Assembly: GCA_031271975.1 (NCBI GenBank)
Contig: JAISUR010000037.1
Coordinates: 372,001 to 436,000 of the forward strand
From: Propionibacteriaceae bacterium
GTDB taxonomy: Bacteria > Actinomycetota > Actinomycetes > Propionibacteriales > Propionibacteriaceae
Direction: 5' to 3'
Length of the DNA: 64,000 nt
A program made the position numbers and the translations under genes. The notes under the pieces were generated by a model. That model saw only the letters and a list, made by a program, of their open reading frames with translations, was not told where the DNA came from and ran no database searches. The first letter of the stretch is position 1. Each line of letters starts with the position of its first letter. This document shows positions 46,514-55,301 of this stretch, piece after piece.

Positions 46514-46555
46514 CAAAAGAAAACACCGGGAGCGGGTCTCCCCGCGTCCCGGCGT
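46514..46555 (-). terminator. Rho-independent terminator after rpmE
   Basis: On the minus strand a GC-rich stem (ACGCCGGGA/GCGGG pairing with CCCGC/TCCCGGTGT, one bulge) with a GAGA-type loop is followed by TTTTCTTTT. It lies just after the rpmE stop and 23 nt before prfA, so prfA needs read-through or its own promoter. Confidence 0.8.
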
Positions 46556-46564
46556 TCAATCCAG

Positions 46565-46780
46565 CTACTTCTTCTTCGTCTTCGCGTAGCGCTTCTCGAA
46601 GCGGGCGACCCGGCCGCCGGTGTCGAGAATCTTCTGCTTGCCCGTGTAGAACGGATGGCAGGCCGCGCAAACTTCGGCGTGGATCGTGCCGGACTTGGCC
46701 GTGCTGCGTGTCGTGAAGGAGTTACCACAGGTGCAAGTCACCTTGGTCTCCACGTAATCGGGATGAATCCCTGCCTTCAT
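46565..46780 (-). CDS. rpmE: 50S ribosomal protein L31 (zinc-binding type)
   Basis: A 71-residue L31 of the C+ type: cysteines in CTCGN and [12 protein letters not shown] bind zinc. The ATG giving [14 protein letters not shown] has AGGAG upstream; the frame is open 11 codons further but lacks such a site. The C-terminus is basic ([10 protein letters not shown]). Zinc-type L31 can be exchanged when zinc is scarce, but no second copy is seen here. Confidence 0.95.
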   Translation of the reverse strand: MKAGIHPDYVETKVTCTCGNSFTTRSTAKSGTIHAEVCAACHPFYTGKQKILDTGGRVARFEKRYAKTKKK

Positions 46781-46840
46781 TTCTTCTCCTTGCTCAGGCG
46801 CTGGGTCGGGCAAGGCGGCCCGTGAACCAGCAGCGACTAA

Positions 46841-46868
46841 CTATTGTGCCCCAAACGCCGCCGATCAA
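46841..46868 (-). promoter_or_regulatory. Candidate rpmE promoter
   Basis: On the minus strand TTGATC (46863-46868) and CAATAG (46841-46846) are 16 nt apart and 60-90 nt upstream of the rpmE ATG, inside the 125-nt gap behind the sugar-phosphate transferase gene. Confidence 0.4.
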
Positions 46869-46905
46869 CCAAATGCCCACCGAGGCCCGTTGCACACAGC
46901 CCATC

Positions 46906-46948
46906 GTCATCCCGGACTTGTTCCGGGATCTGGGGACGCAGTCCGGCT
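46906..46948. repeat. Third locus of the MITE/REP-like element (left end)
   Basis: GTCATCCCGGACTTG...GGGATCT, identical to the first 26 bp of the 22486 element, followed by GGGGACGCAGTCC, a variant of its first internal hairpin. The sequence then runs into the 3' end of the sugar-phosphate transferase gene, whose stop codon lies within the repeat. Confidence 0.85.
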
Positions 46949-47983
46949 GCCCCGGGACAGGCGCAGGCAGACGACCTCGTAGGCGGCGACGGTAAGCAGG
47001 CCGAGGATCCAGCCCAGCGGTTCGCAGCCGAGCAGCCATGTGGTGATCGCGGTCACGACCACGATGGCGCTGGCCGTGGTGGCCACGGCTGTGGCCAGAG
47101 CATGGGAATGCCGGGCCGCGGCCAGCAATTGGTAGGCGTGTTCACGGTGGGATTCGGTGAGCTTCTTGCCCGTCCGCCAGCGGCGGAACAGCGTCACGCA
47201 AACGTCGGTGGTGTAGACGGCGATGGGGGCGGCGGCTACCAGCAGGGATCCGGTGAACAGCCATGAGCAGGCGCCCAACACCCACATCAGGGCGCCGAGC
47301 AGGTAGCTGCCCACGTCGCCCAAGAACATCTTCGCCTTGGGGAAGTTCCACGGCAGGAAGCCCGCAAAGGCGCCAGCGGTGATCACACCCAGGGCCATCT
47401 GGTCGGGGACCCGGGCAAACAGCCCCACCAAGATGGCGGAGCCTCCCGCCACGAGGCCCTGGAAGGATGAGATGCCGTTGATGCCGTCCATGAAATTTGC
47501 GGCGTTGACACAGAAGACGCCGGCCGCCATCAGCAGCAGACCCGCTGCCACGGCGGTGAAAAGACCGAGATACGTGTCCCGGCCCGAGTCGCCGGCACTG
47601 CCCGGCCCAAACAAGACGATGGAGGCGACCAAGGCGGGCACCGCGGTGATCAGGCATTGGGCGGCCATGCGCTCCCGCACCCCCAAGGTGCGGGCATCCT
47701 CAACGAAACCAACCAGCGCCAACAACGCGGGCACACCGATGAGGGGCCACAAACGCAGGGCGTCCAGGTCAACTGCGACCCACACGATCCAACAAACCAA
47801 CACCGTCGCCAGTGGCGCCAAACCCCCGCCCCGCAGTGTCACTTGGGTGTGCGACGAGCGCGCGTTGGGAACATCCAGCAGTTCGAGCCTGCGCAGCACT
47901 GGCTGGACTACCGCGGGGGCCAGGGCGCCGACGACCAGCGCGACCGCGAACAGCGCGATGATCAGGGGCAACTGGGCTTCCAC
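46907..47983 (-). CDS. Undecaprenyl-phosphate sugar-phosphate transferase (WecA/MraY family)
   Basis: A 358-residue polytopic enzyme (about 10-11 helices) that loads a sugar-1-phosphate onto a lipid carrier to start a cell-wall glycan. The family motifs NFMDGINGISSFQG and FLGDVGSYLLGAL are present, as is SHTQVTLRGGGLA after helix 1. The last 13 or so residues (SRTASPDPGTSPG) are encoded by a palindromic repeat, so the native C-terminus was replaced. GTG start; overlaps the dehydratase stop by 1 nt. Which sugar nucleotide it uses is not clear. Confidence 0.85.
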   Translation of the reverse strand: MEAQLPLIIALFAVALVVGALAPAVVQPVLRRLELLDVPNARSSHTQVTLRGGGLAPLATVLVCWIVWVAVDLDALRLWPLIGVPALLALVGFVEDARTLGVRERMAAQCLITAVPALVASIVLFGPGSAGDSGRDTYLGLFTAVAAGLLLMAAGVFCVNAANFMDGINGISSFQGLVAGGSAILVGLFARVPDQMALGVITAGAFAGFLPWNFPKAKMFLGDVGSYLLGALMWVLGACSWLFTGSLLVAAAPIAVYTTDVCVTLFRRWRTGKKLTESHREHAYQLLAAARHSHALATAVATTASAIVVVTAITTWLLGCEPLGWILGLLTVAAYEVVCLRLSRGSRTASPDPGTSPG

Positions 47984-49794
47984 TACTCCCCCGTGGAAAG
48001 AGTCGCCAACCAGGCCTCCATGTCGAGATCGGCCGGGTCGAAGACCTCGACCGGGGCACGGGAGATCTTCTTGTGTTCGGTGGGCTGGGCCTCCTCGGTG
48101 TGGCTGACCAATGCCTCGTGGAGTTTCTCGCCGGGGCGCAAGCCCACGAACTCGATGTCGATGGCCTTGCCGGACATGTCGATCATGCGCTTGGCGATTT
48201 CCAGGATCGACACCGGCTCGCCCATGTCGAGAATCAGCGCCTCGCCGGGCTGGCCGATGGCGCCAGCCTGCAGCACGAGTTGGCAGGCCTCGGGGATCGT
48301 CATGAAATAGCGGGTCACCTCGGGATGAGTCACCGTGACCGGGCCGCCCTTCTCAATTTGCCCGACGAACAGCGGCAGCATCGAGCCACGGCTGCCCAGC
48401 ACGTTCCCGAAGCGCACCGAGATGTAGTGCGCACCCGTCTTGCGGGCCATGAAGGCGGTCAGTTTCTCGGCCATCAGCTTCGAGTAGCCCAGCACGGAAG
48501 TCGGATCGGCGGCCTTGTCGGTGGAGATGTTCACGAACGTCGTCACACCGGCGGCGGCGGCCGCTTCCAGGACGTTCAACGAGCCGATCACGTTCGTCTT
48601 CCAACCCTCGGTCGGATACTGCTGCAGCATCGGCAGGTGCTTCAGCGCGGCGGCGTGGAACACCACCTCGGGCGCACGCTCCACAAAGATCTCGCGCAGG
48701 CGCGCGGCGTCGCGGATGTCGGCCAGCACCACTTCTTTGTCGTTCAACAGGCCGTGGCCCGACACCGCGACTTCGGCGTTCTGCAGGCCGGTTTCGTCGC
48801 GGTCGAGCATTATCAACTCTTTGGGGCCGAAGCGGTGCACCTGGCGGCACAGTTCCACACCGATCGAGCCCCCCGCGCCCGTGATCAAGACCCGCTTGCC
48901 GGTGAGGTAGCCGCCCACCTCCGCCAGGTTCGTGTCGACTGGCTGGCGGCCGATCAGGTCGTCGATGGACAGCGCCCGCAGGTTCACGGCGACGCGGGCC
49001 GGGCCGCCCAACATCTTCTCGATGGTGGGAACGACTTTGACTTCCAATCCCAGCGGGCGCGCGGCGTCCGAAACCCGGCGCAGCAGTTTGGAATCGGCCG
49101 CCGCGATGGCGACTATCAACACCTCTGCGCGCGTCTTGTCGGCCACTTCCGCCAGATCCTCGAAAGTGCCGGCGACATCTACATTGCGGATGCGCGTGCG
49201 GCGCTTCGCGGGATCGTCGTCGAGCAGGGCGACCGGATGATAGGGGGATTTCGCATCGGTGGTCAGTTGACGCACGATCTCCGAGCCGACATAGCCGGCC
49301 CCGTAGACGATGGCGGGCGCGGATTCCGCCTTCGAGCGCGCGCGGGCCTCCAGCACCAGGCGGGTCACGTACCGCACGCCCAGCATCAGCACGACCGAGA
49401 TCGGGAAGACGATCACCATCAGGGAACGGGGAACGCGCAGCCAAGGATTCGGATACCACAACGCCAAGACGATCACTTCGTTGATCAGCGCGTTCGCGGC
49501 GACGGAGACCACCACCGCGGTGACTTCTTCGAACGAGCCGTAGAAATAGCGGTGGCGGTACAGCCGCAGCGGCAGCGAGACCAACAACTGCACGGCGACC
49601 ACGCAGGCGATCATCATGCCGATCGCTTCCCAGCGCAGCTTGGTCATGTCGAACTCGTAGCGCAGCACGCCGGAGACAACCACGGCCAACGCCAGGCAGA
49701 CCGAGTCCAGAACGTATTGGCGGACTGAGCGAATTGCCAACGTGCGCTTCGGCGACGTCGACGCGTGCGGCTGCGTCGGACGCTCGTTACTCAT
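47983..49794 (-). CDS. Membrane-bound nucleotide-sugar 4,6-dehydratase (PglF/CapD family)
   Basis: A 603-residue protein: four to five N-terminal helices (about 20-150), a first Rossmann-like domain with GAGYVGSEI, then the dehydratase domain with GAGGSIGVELCRQV and STDKAADPTSVLGYSKLMAEK. In this family the usual Tyr of SDR enzymes is replaced just before GxSK, here by Leu. It makes 4-keto-6-deoxy sugars for surface polysaccharide or glycoprotein. ATG at 49794 has GGGGG 8 nt upstream. It is in one unit with the WecA-like gene. Confidence 0.88.
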   Translation of the reverse strand: MSNERPTQPHASTSPKRTLAIRSVRQYVLDSVCLALAVVVSGVLRYEFDMTKLRWEAIGMMIACVVAVQLLVSLPLRLYRHRYFYGSFEEVTAVVVSVAANALINEVIVLALWYPNPWLRVPRSLMVIVFPISVVLMLGVRYVTRLVLEARARSKAESAPAIVYGAGYVGSEIVRQLTTDAKSPYHPVALLDDDPAKRRTRIRNVDVAGTFEDLAEVADKTRAEVLIVAIAAADSKLLRRVSDAARPLGLEVKVVPTIEKMLGGPARVAVNLRALSIDDLIGRQPVDTNLAEVGGYLTGKRVLITGAGGSIGVELCRQVHRFGPKELIMLDRDETGLQNAEVAVSGHGLLNDKEVVLADIRDAARLREIFVERAPEVVFHAAALKHLPMLQQYPTEGWKTNVIGSLNVLEAAAAAGVTTFVNISTDKAADPTSVLGYSKLMAEKLTAFMARKTGAHYISVRFGNVLGSRGSMLPLFVGQIEKGGPVTVTHPEVTRYFMTIPEACQLVLQAGAIGQPGEALILDMGEPVSILEIAKRMIDMSGKAIDIEFVGLRPGEKLHEALVSHTEEAQPTEHKKISRAPVEVFDPADLDMEAWLATLSTGE

Positions 49795-49860
49795 GCGCAA
49801 AGCCCCCTAACGACGTACATTCTCGCAGATCCCCGCGACAGGTCGGGAAACGACGGGCGG

Positions 49861-51525
<1,665 letters not shown>

Positions 51526-51638
51526 GGATTTTTCCTTCCGGTACTTTCGTCCAGAATCTCTTGAACCACACGCTCTTGAATCTTGATCGGTGGGGAGCCG
51601 TTTGTGTGATGTGCCTTTCGGCGCGTTCGGCGTAGACA

Positions 51639-51669
51639 ACCATAGCACCATTCCCAACCAGGGGCGCAA
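51639..51669 (-). promoter_or_regulatory. Candidate rho promoter
   Basis: On the minus strand TTGCGC (51664-51669) and TATGGT (51639-51644) are 19 nt apart. The resulting leader contains a direct repeat, TTCAAGAG twice 15 nt apart (51558-51580). Rho is autoregulated in other bacteria, which would fit a long leader. Confidence 0.35.
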
Positions 51670-51696
51670 ATGCGGCGCTGATTCGAAGCGGGGCCG

Positions 51697-52305
51697 CTAC
51701 GACAGGCGCGCCGTGGCCTCCTCGAACGCCGCCCGCAACTGGTCATAGTCGCGGACCACGGGGAACTGCGGAAACTCGGCGACCACGTTGTCGGGCGGGT
51801 TGAACAGGATGCCGGCGTCGGCCTCCCCCAGCATCGCGGTGTCGTTGTACGAGTCTCCCGCCGCGATCACCTTGAAGTTGAGCCGGTGGAAACCGCGCAC
51901 CGCTTCGCGCTTCGAGTTGTCTTGCCGCAGGGCATATCCGGAGATCCAGCCGTTGGAGATGTCCAGGTTGTGGCAGAAGAGCGTCGGATGGCCGAGCTGG
52001 GCCATCAACGGCATAGCGAAGTCGTAGAAGGTGTCGGACAGGATGATCACCTGATAGCGTCCGCGTAGCCATTCCAGGAAGTCGCGCGCACCGGGCAGCG
52101 GCCCCATCGACGCGATCACCTTCTGGATGTCTTCCAGGTTGATGTGGTGCTTCTCCAGCAAGGCGATGCGGTAGGCCATCAGCTCGTCGTAGTCGGCGAT
52201 GTCGCGCGTCGTGAGCCGCAACTCGCCAATGCCGGTGCGCTCGGCGACGTTGATCCAAATCTCTGGCACCAGCACGCCCTCAAGGTCAAGGCAAGCGATC
52301 AGCAT
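51697..52305 (-). CDS. thrH: ThrH: phosphoserine phosphatase / homoserine phosphotransferase
   Basis: A 202-residue HAD-family protein. The start MLIACLDLEGVLVPEIWINVAERTGI, the TTRDIADYDELM, IILSDTFYDFAMPLMAQLG and AAGDSYNDTAMLGEADAGILF segments agree closely with Pseudomonas ThrH. The nucleophile is D7 in the DLE variant of the HAD motif. ThrH dephosphorylates phosphoserine and can pass the phosphate to homoserine. It follows hom by 10 nt, the place usually held by thrC/thrB, so it may replace homoserine kinase in threonine synthesis. Confidence 0.93.
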   Translation of the reverse strand: MLIACLDLEGVLVPEIWINVAERTGIGELRLTTRDIADYDELMAYRIALLEKHHINLEDIQKVIASMGPLPGARDFLEWLRGRYQVIILSDTFYDFAMPLMAQLGHPTLFCHNLDISNGWISGYALRQDNSKREAVRGFHRLNFKVIAAGDSYNDTAMLGEADAGILFNPPDNVVAEFPQFPVVRDYDQLRAAFEEATARLS

Positions 52306-52315
52306 GCGCGGCCCC

Positions 52316-53596
52316 CTATTCCCCTTCAACCCGCATCATGGACACGCCCGGGCTCACAGCGTCCAGGCGCTCCAACTCTACGAGGGCCTGCGTCATGTCG
52401 ACCACGCGGGCCGGGTGGGTGACCACGCCGAGGCGCGCCTGCTCGGAACCGGGGTCCTGCCGCACGGCTTGCAGCGACACGTTGTGGCGGGCGAATGTCG
52501 CGGCCACGTCCGCCAGGACGCCAGGGCGGTCGACGACCACCATGGACACATAGAACTTGGAGCGTTCCTCGCCGGCCGGCAGGATCTTGCCGGGCGACCG
52601 CGGGATCACCGGGGCGATGACACCTCGGGCGCGGTTGCGGGCGGCGGTGATCACGTCTCCCAGCACCGCGGAGGCTGTGGGCGAGCCCCCGGCGCCCGGC
52701 CCCATGAACATCAGCCGCCCGGCGTAGCGGGATTCGATGAACACGGCGTTGTAGGCCCCAGGGATGCTCGCCAGCGGGTGGCCCAGCGGGACCATCGTCG
52801 GATGCACGCTGGCCAACACGGCGCCGTCGGCGCCCACTTCGCAGCGCGCCAGCAGCTTGATGACACATCCCTGCTCTTTGGCCGCCGCGATGTCCGCGCT
52901 AGTCACCCCAGTGATGCCCTCTCGCGAAACGTCGTCGAGGGTGACCTCGGTATGGAACGCCAGCGTCGCCAAAATCGCGGCCTTGGACGCGGCGTCGAAA
53001 CCCTCAACGTCAGCTGTGGGGTCAGCTTCGGCGTAGCCCAGCGCCTGGGCCTGTTTGAGCACCTCTTCATACGAGGCGCCGTCGTTGGTCATCTTCTCCA
53101 AGATGAAGTTCGTCGTGCCGTTGACGATGCCCTTGACCGCGGTGATCTCGTCTCCGACCAACGACTCGCGCAATGGCCGGATGATCGGGATAGCACCCGC
53201 GACGGCGGCCTCGTAGTAGACATCCACTCCGGCGGCGTCGGCGGCGGCCTGGATTTCAGCGCCGTGTGTGGCGATCAGCGCCTTATTGGCCGTGATGATG
53301 GACGCCCCGGCGGCGATGGCGGCCAGCACGAACTCGCGCGCGGGCTCGATGCCGCCGATCAACTCGATGACGATGTCCAACTTGGGCCGCGACAACAGCT
53401 CGCCGACATCGTTTGTCAGCAATTCGCGCGGGATGCCGGGGCGTTCCTTGGCCAAGTTCCGCACGGCGATGCCGACGATCTCCAACGGCCGGCCGGTCCG
53501 GCTCAACAGCCCTTCGGATTGCCCCAGCAGCACCTTTGCCACTTGGGAGCCGACAGTGCCTGCGCCCAGCAGCGCGACACGCAACTTCTCACTCAT
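52316..53596 (-). CDS. hom: Homoserine dehydrogenase
   Basis: A 426-residue enzyme reducing aspartate semialdehyde to homoserine. The NAD(P) loop GAGTVGSQV is at the N-terminus, the catalytic domain has GIVNGTTNFILEKM and EADPTADVEGFDAASKAAILA, and the C-terminal roughly 85 residues form an ACT domain for threonine feedback (FYVSMVVVDRPGVLADVAATF). ATG overlaps the lysA stop by 4 nt. Confidence 0.96.
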   Translation of the reverse strand: MSEKLRVALLGAGTVGSQVAKVLLGQSEGLLSRTGRPLEIVGIAVRNLAKERPGIPRELLTNDVGELLSRPKLDIVIELIGGIEPAREFVLAAIAAGASIITANKALIATHGAEIQAAADAAGVDVYYEAAVAGAIPIIRPLRESLVGDEITAVKGIVNGTTNFILEKMTNDGASYEEVLKQAQALGYAEADPTADVEGFDAASKAAILATLAFHTEVTLDDVSREGITGVTSADIAAAKEQGCVIKLLARCEVGADGAVLASVHPTMVPLGHPLASIPGAYNAVFIESRYAGRLMFMGPGAGGSPTASAVLGDVITAARNRARGVIAPVIPRSPGKILPAGEERSKFYVSMVVVDRPGVLADVAATFARHNVSLQAVRQDPGSEQARLGVVTHPARVVDMTQALVELERLDAVSPGVSMMRVEGE

Positions 53597-54999
53597 TCCA
53601 GTCCTTCGTCCAGCGACAACAAGTCTTCCAGAGTTTCGCGCCGCAGCAGCACCTCAGTTCCGGCGGTGGTCACCGCGATGACGGGCGGACGCGGCACATG
53701 ATTGTAGTTCGAAGCCATCGAACGGCTGTACGCCCCAGATGCGGGGACTGCGATCAGGTCGCCGGGGGCGACGTCGCCGGGCAGGAATTCATCGCGCACG
53801 AGGATGTCGCCGGACTCGCAATGCACGCCCACGACCCGTGACACCACCGGGTCCGCATCCGACACCCGGGAAGCCAGCGTCGCGGAGTATTCGGCCCCGT
53901 ACAGCGCCGGGCGGATGTTGTCGCTCATCCCGCCGTCGACCGAAATGTAGCGCCGGCTGAGCCCGCCGCCGATGTCGACCGGCTTGACCGTGCCCACTTC
54001 GTACACCGCTGTTCCCGCGGGGCCGACGATGGCGCGTCCCGGCTCAATGGACAGCTTTGGCTGCGGCAGCCCGAAGGCGCGGCATTCGTGGTCGACGATG
54101 TCCCGCAGGCCCTCGGCCAGCTCTTCCGCCGTCGACGGGGTGTCCTCTTTTATATAGGCGATGCCGAAGCCGCCACCCAAGTCCAGCTCGCTCATCGCCG
54201 ATCCGGTCGCCTCCCGGAATTGGGAGAAGAGCTTCAATGTGCGGCGCGCGGCCACTTCGAAGCCGTTCGTGTCGAAGATCTGCGAGCCGATGTGCGAATG
54301 GATGCCCAGCAACTCGATGTGCGGCGAGTGGTAGCAGCGCATCATGGCGACCAGCGCCGCGCCGCCGTTGATGGACAGGCCGAACTTCTGGTCGTCGTGA
54401 GCCGTGGCGATGTAGTCGTGCGTGTGCGCCTCTACTCCCGCCGTGACCCGGATCATGACCTTGACCGTGGTGCCACGCTCGGCGGCGAGCGACTCCACCC
54501 GGGTGATTTCGTCGGCGGAATCCACGATGATCCGCCCCACACCCGCTTCGATGCCCGCGCGCAACTCGGCGACAGACTTGTTCGAGCCGTGCATCCCGAT
54601 GGTCGCCGGATCGACGCCGGCGCGCAGCGCGACGGTCAGCTCGCCCAGCGAGCACACATCCAGGAACAGTCCTTCTTCGGCGACCCAACGCGCCACTTTG
54701 CCGCACAGGAACGCCTTGCCCGCGTAATACACCCGCCAGGGGTCGAACGCGGCCTTCCAACGCCGGGCCCGGTCGCGGAAGTCGGCTTCGTCGATGACGT
54801 ACAGCGGCGTCCCGTACTTCTTGGCCAACGCCGTCACGGGCTGTCCGGCGATAGTGACGACGCCGTCGGGGCCGCGCACGGTGTTGGCACTCCACAGCTT
54901 CGCCGTGAGGGCGTTCACGTCCGCGGGCTTGGTCAGCCACACCGGGGCGGGCGATGAAACCTCGGCATGGACAGATCCGGCGACGTGCATATGGCTCAT
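53593..54999 (-). CDS. lysA: Diaminopimelate decarboxylase
   Basis: A 468-residue PLP enzyme making lysine from meso-diaminopimelate. The PLP lysine is in VYYAGKAF; GGGFG, EPGRAIVGPAG and HCESGD are in their normal places. The start ATG at 54999 (another at 54990) follows a -10-like TATAGA at 55010-55015 so closely that the mRNA is nearly leaderless. It heads the lysA-hom-thrH unit and lies downstream of tRNA-Arg. Confidence 0.95.
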   Translation of the reverse strand: MSHMHVAGSVHAEVSSPAPVWLTKPADVNALTAKLWSANTVRGPDGVVTIAGQPVTALAKKYGTPLYVIDEADFRDRARRWKAAFDPWRVYYAGKAFLCGKVARWVAEEGLFLDVCSLGELTVALRAGVDPATIGMHGSNKSVAELRAGIEAGVGRIIVDSADEITRVESLAAERGTTVKVMIRVTAGVEAHTHDYIATAHDDQKFGLSINGGAALVAMMRCYHSPHIELLGIHSHIGSQIFDTNGFEVAARRTLKLFSQFREATGSAMSELDLGGGFGIAYIKEDTPSTAEELAEGLRDIVDHECRAFGLPQPKLSIEPGRAIVGPAGTAVYEVGTVKPVDIGGGLSRRYISVDGGMSDNIRPALYGAEYSATLASRVSDADPVVSRVVGVHCESGDILVRDEFLPGDVAPGDLIAVPASGAYSRSMASNYNHVPRPPVIAVTTAGTEVLLRRETLEDLLSLDEGLE

Positions 55000-55009
55000 G
55001 GGAGCAAAG

Positions 55010-55015
55010 TCTATA
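55010..55015 (-). promoter_or_regulatory. Candidate -10 of lysA
   Basis: TATAGA on the minus strand ends 10 nt before the lysA ATG. No ribosome-binding site lies between them, which suits a leaderless or nearly leaderless transcript. A -35 element is not evident. Confidence 0.35.
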
Positions 55016-55135
55016 GGTCAGGCGCCACACGCAAACGCCACGATCACGATGGCGGGGCAGAGCCCAACGTCGTCAGCGTGACAGTGAGCTGGGAACCGCG
55101 CTCCCCAGGTGTCGCCGCCCGGGCTCAATCAACTG

Positions 55136-55207
55136 CGCCCCTAGTAGGATTCGAACCTACGCTCCCGCCTCCGGAGGGCGGTGCTCTATCCCCTGAGCTA
55201 TAGGGGC
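55136..55207 (-). tRNA. tRNA-Arg (anticodon CCG)
   Basis: On the minus strand a full cloverleaf can be drawn: acceptor GCCCCTA/TAGGGGC, D arm GCTC...GAGC, anticodon stem CCGCC/GGCGG with loop CTCCGGA (anticodon CCG, reading CGG), and T arm with GGTTCGAATCC. Discriminator is G; the 3' CCA is not encoded. It is transcribed toward lysA. Confidence 0.95.
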
Positions 55208-55250
55208 CAAATGGCCAAAGGCAAGCCTAGCATCGATGACGCGGAACTAA

Positions 55251-55296
55251 GTTGCCCGGGCGCCCCGACTGACGGGGTTGGGGCGGCCCGGGCAAC
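55251..55296 (-). terminator. Terminator of the giant surface protein gene
   Basis: GTTGCCCGGGCGCCCC pairs with GGGGCGGCCCGGGCAAC (16 bp, one bulge) around a 13-nt loop, 5 nt after the stop codon. A TTAG follows, with only a weak T-run, but the stem is very stable. Confidence 0.75.
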
Positions 55297-55301
55297 GTTC
55301 T

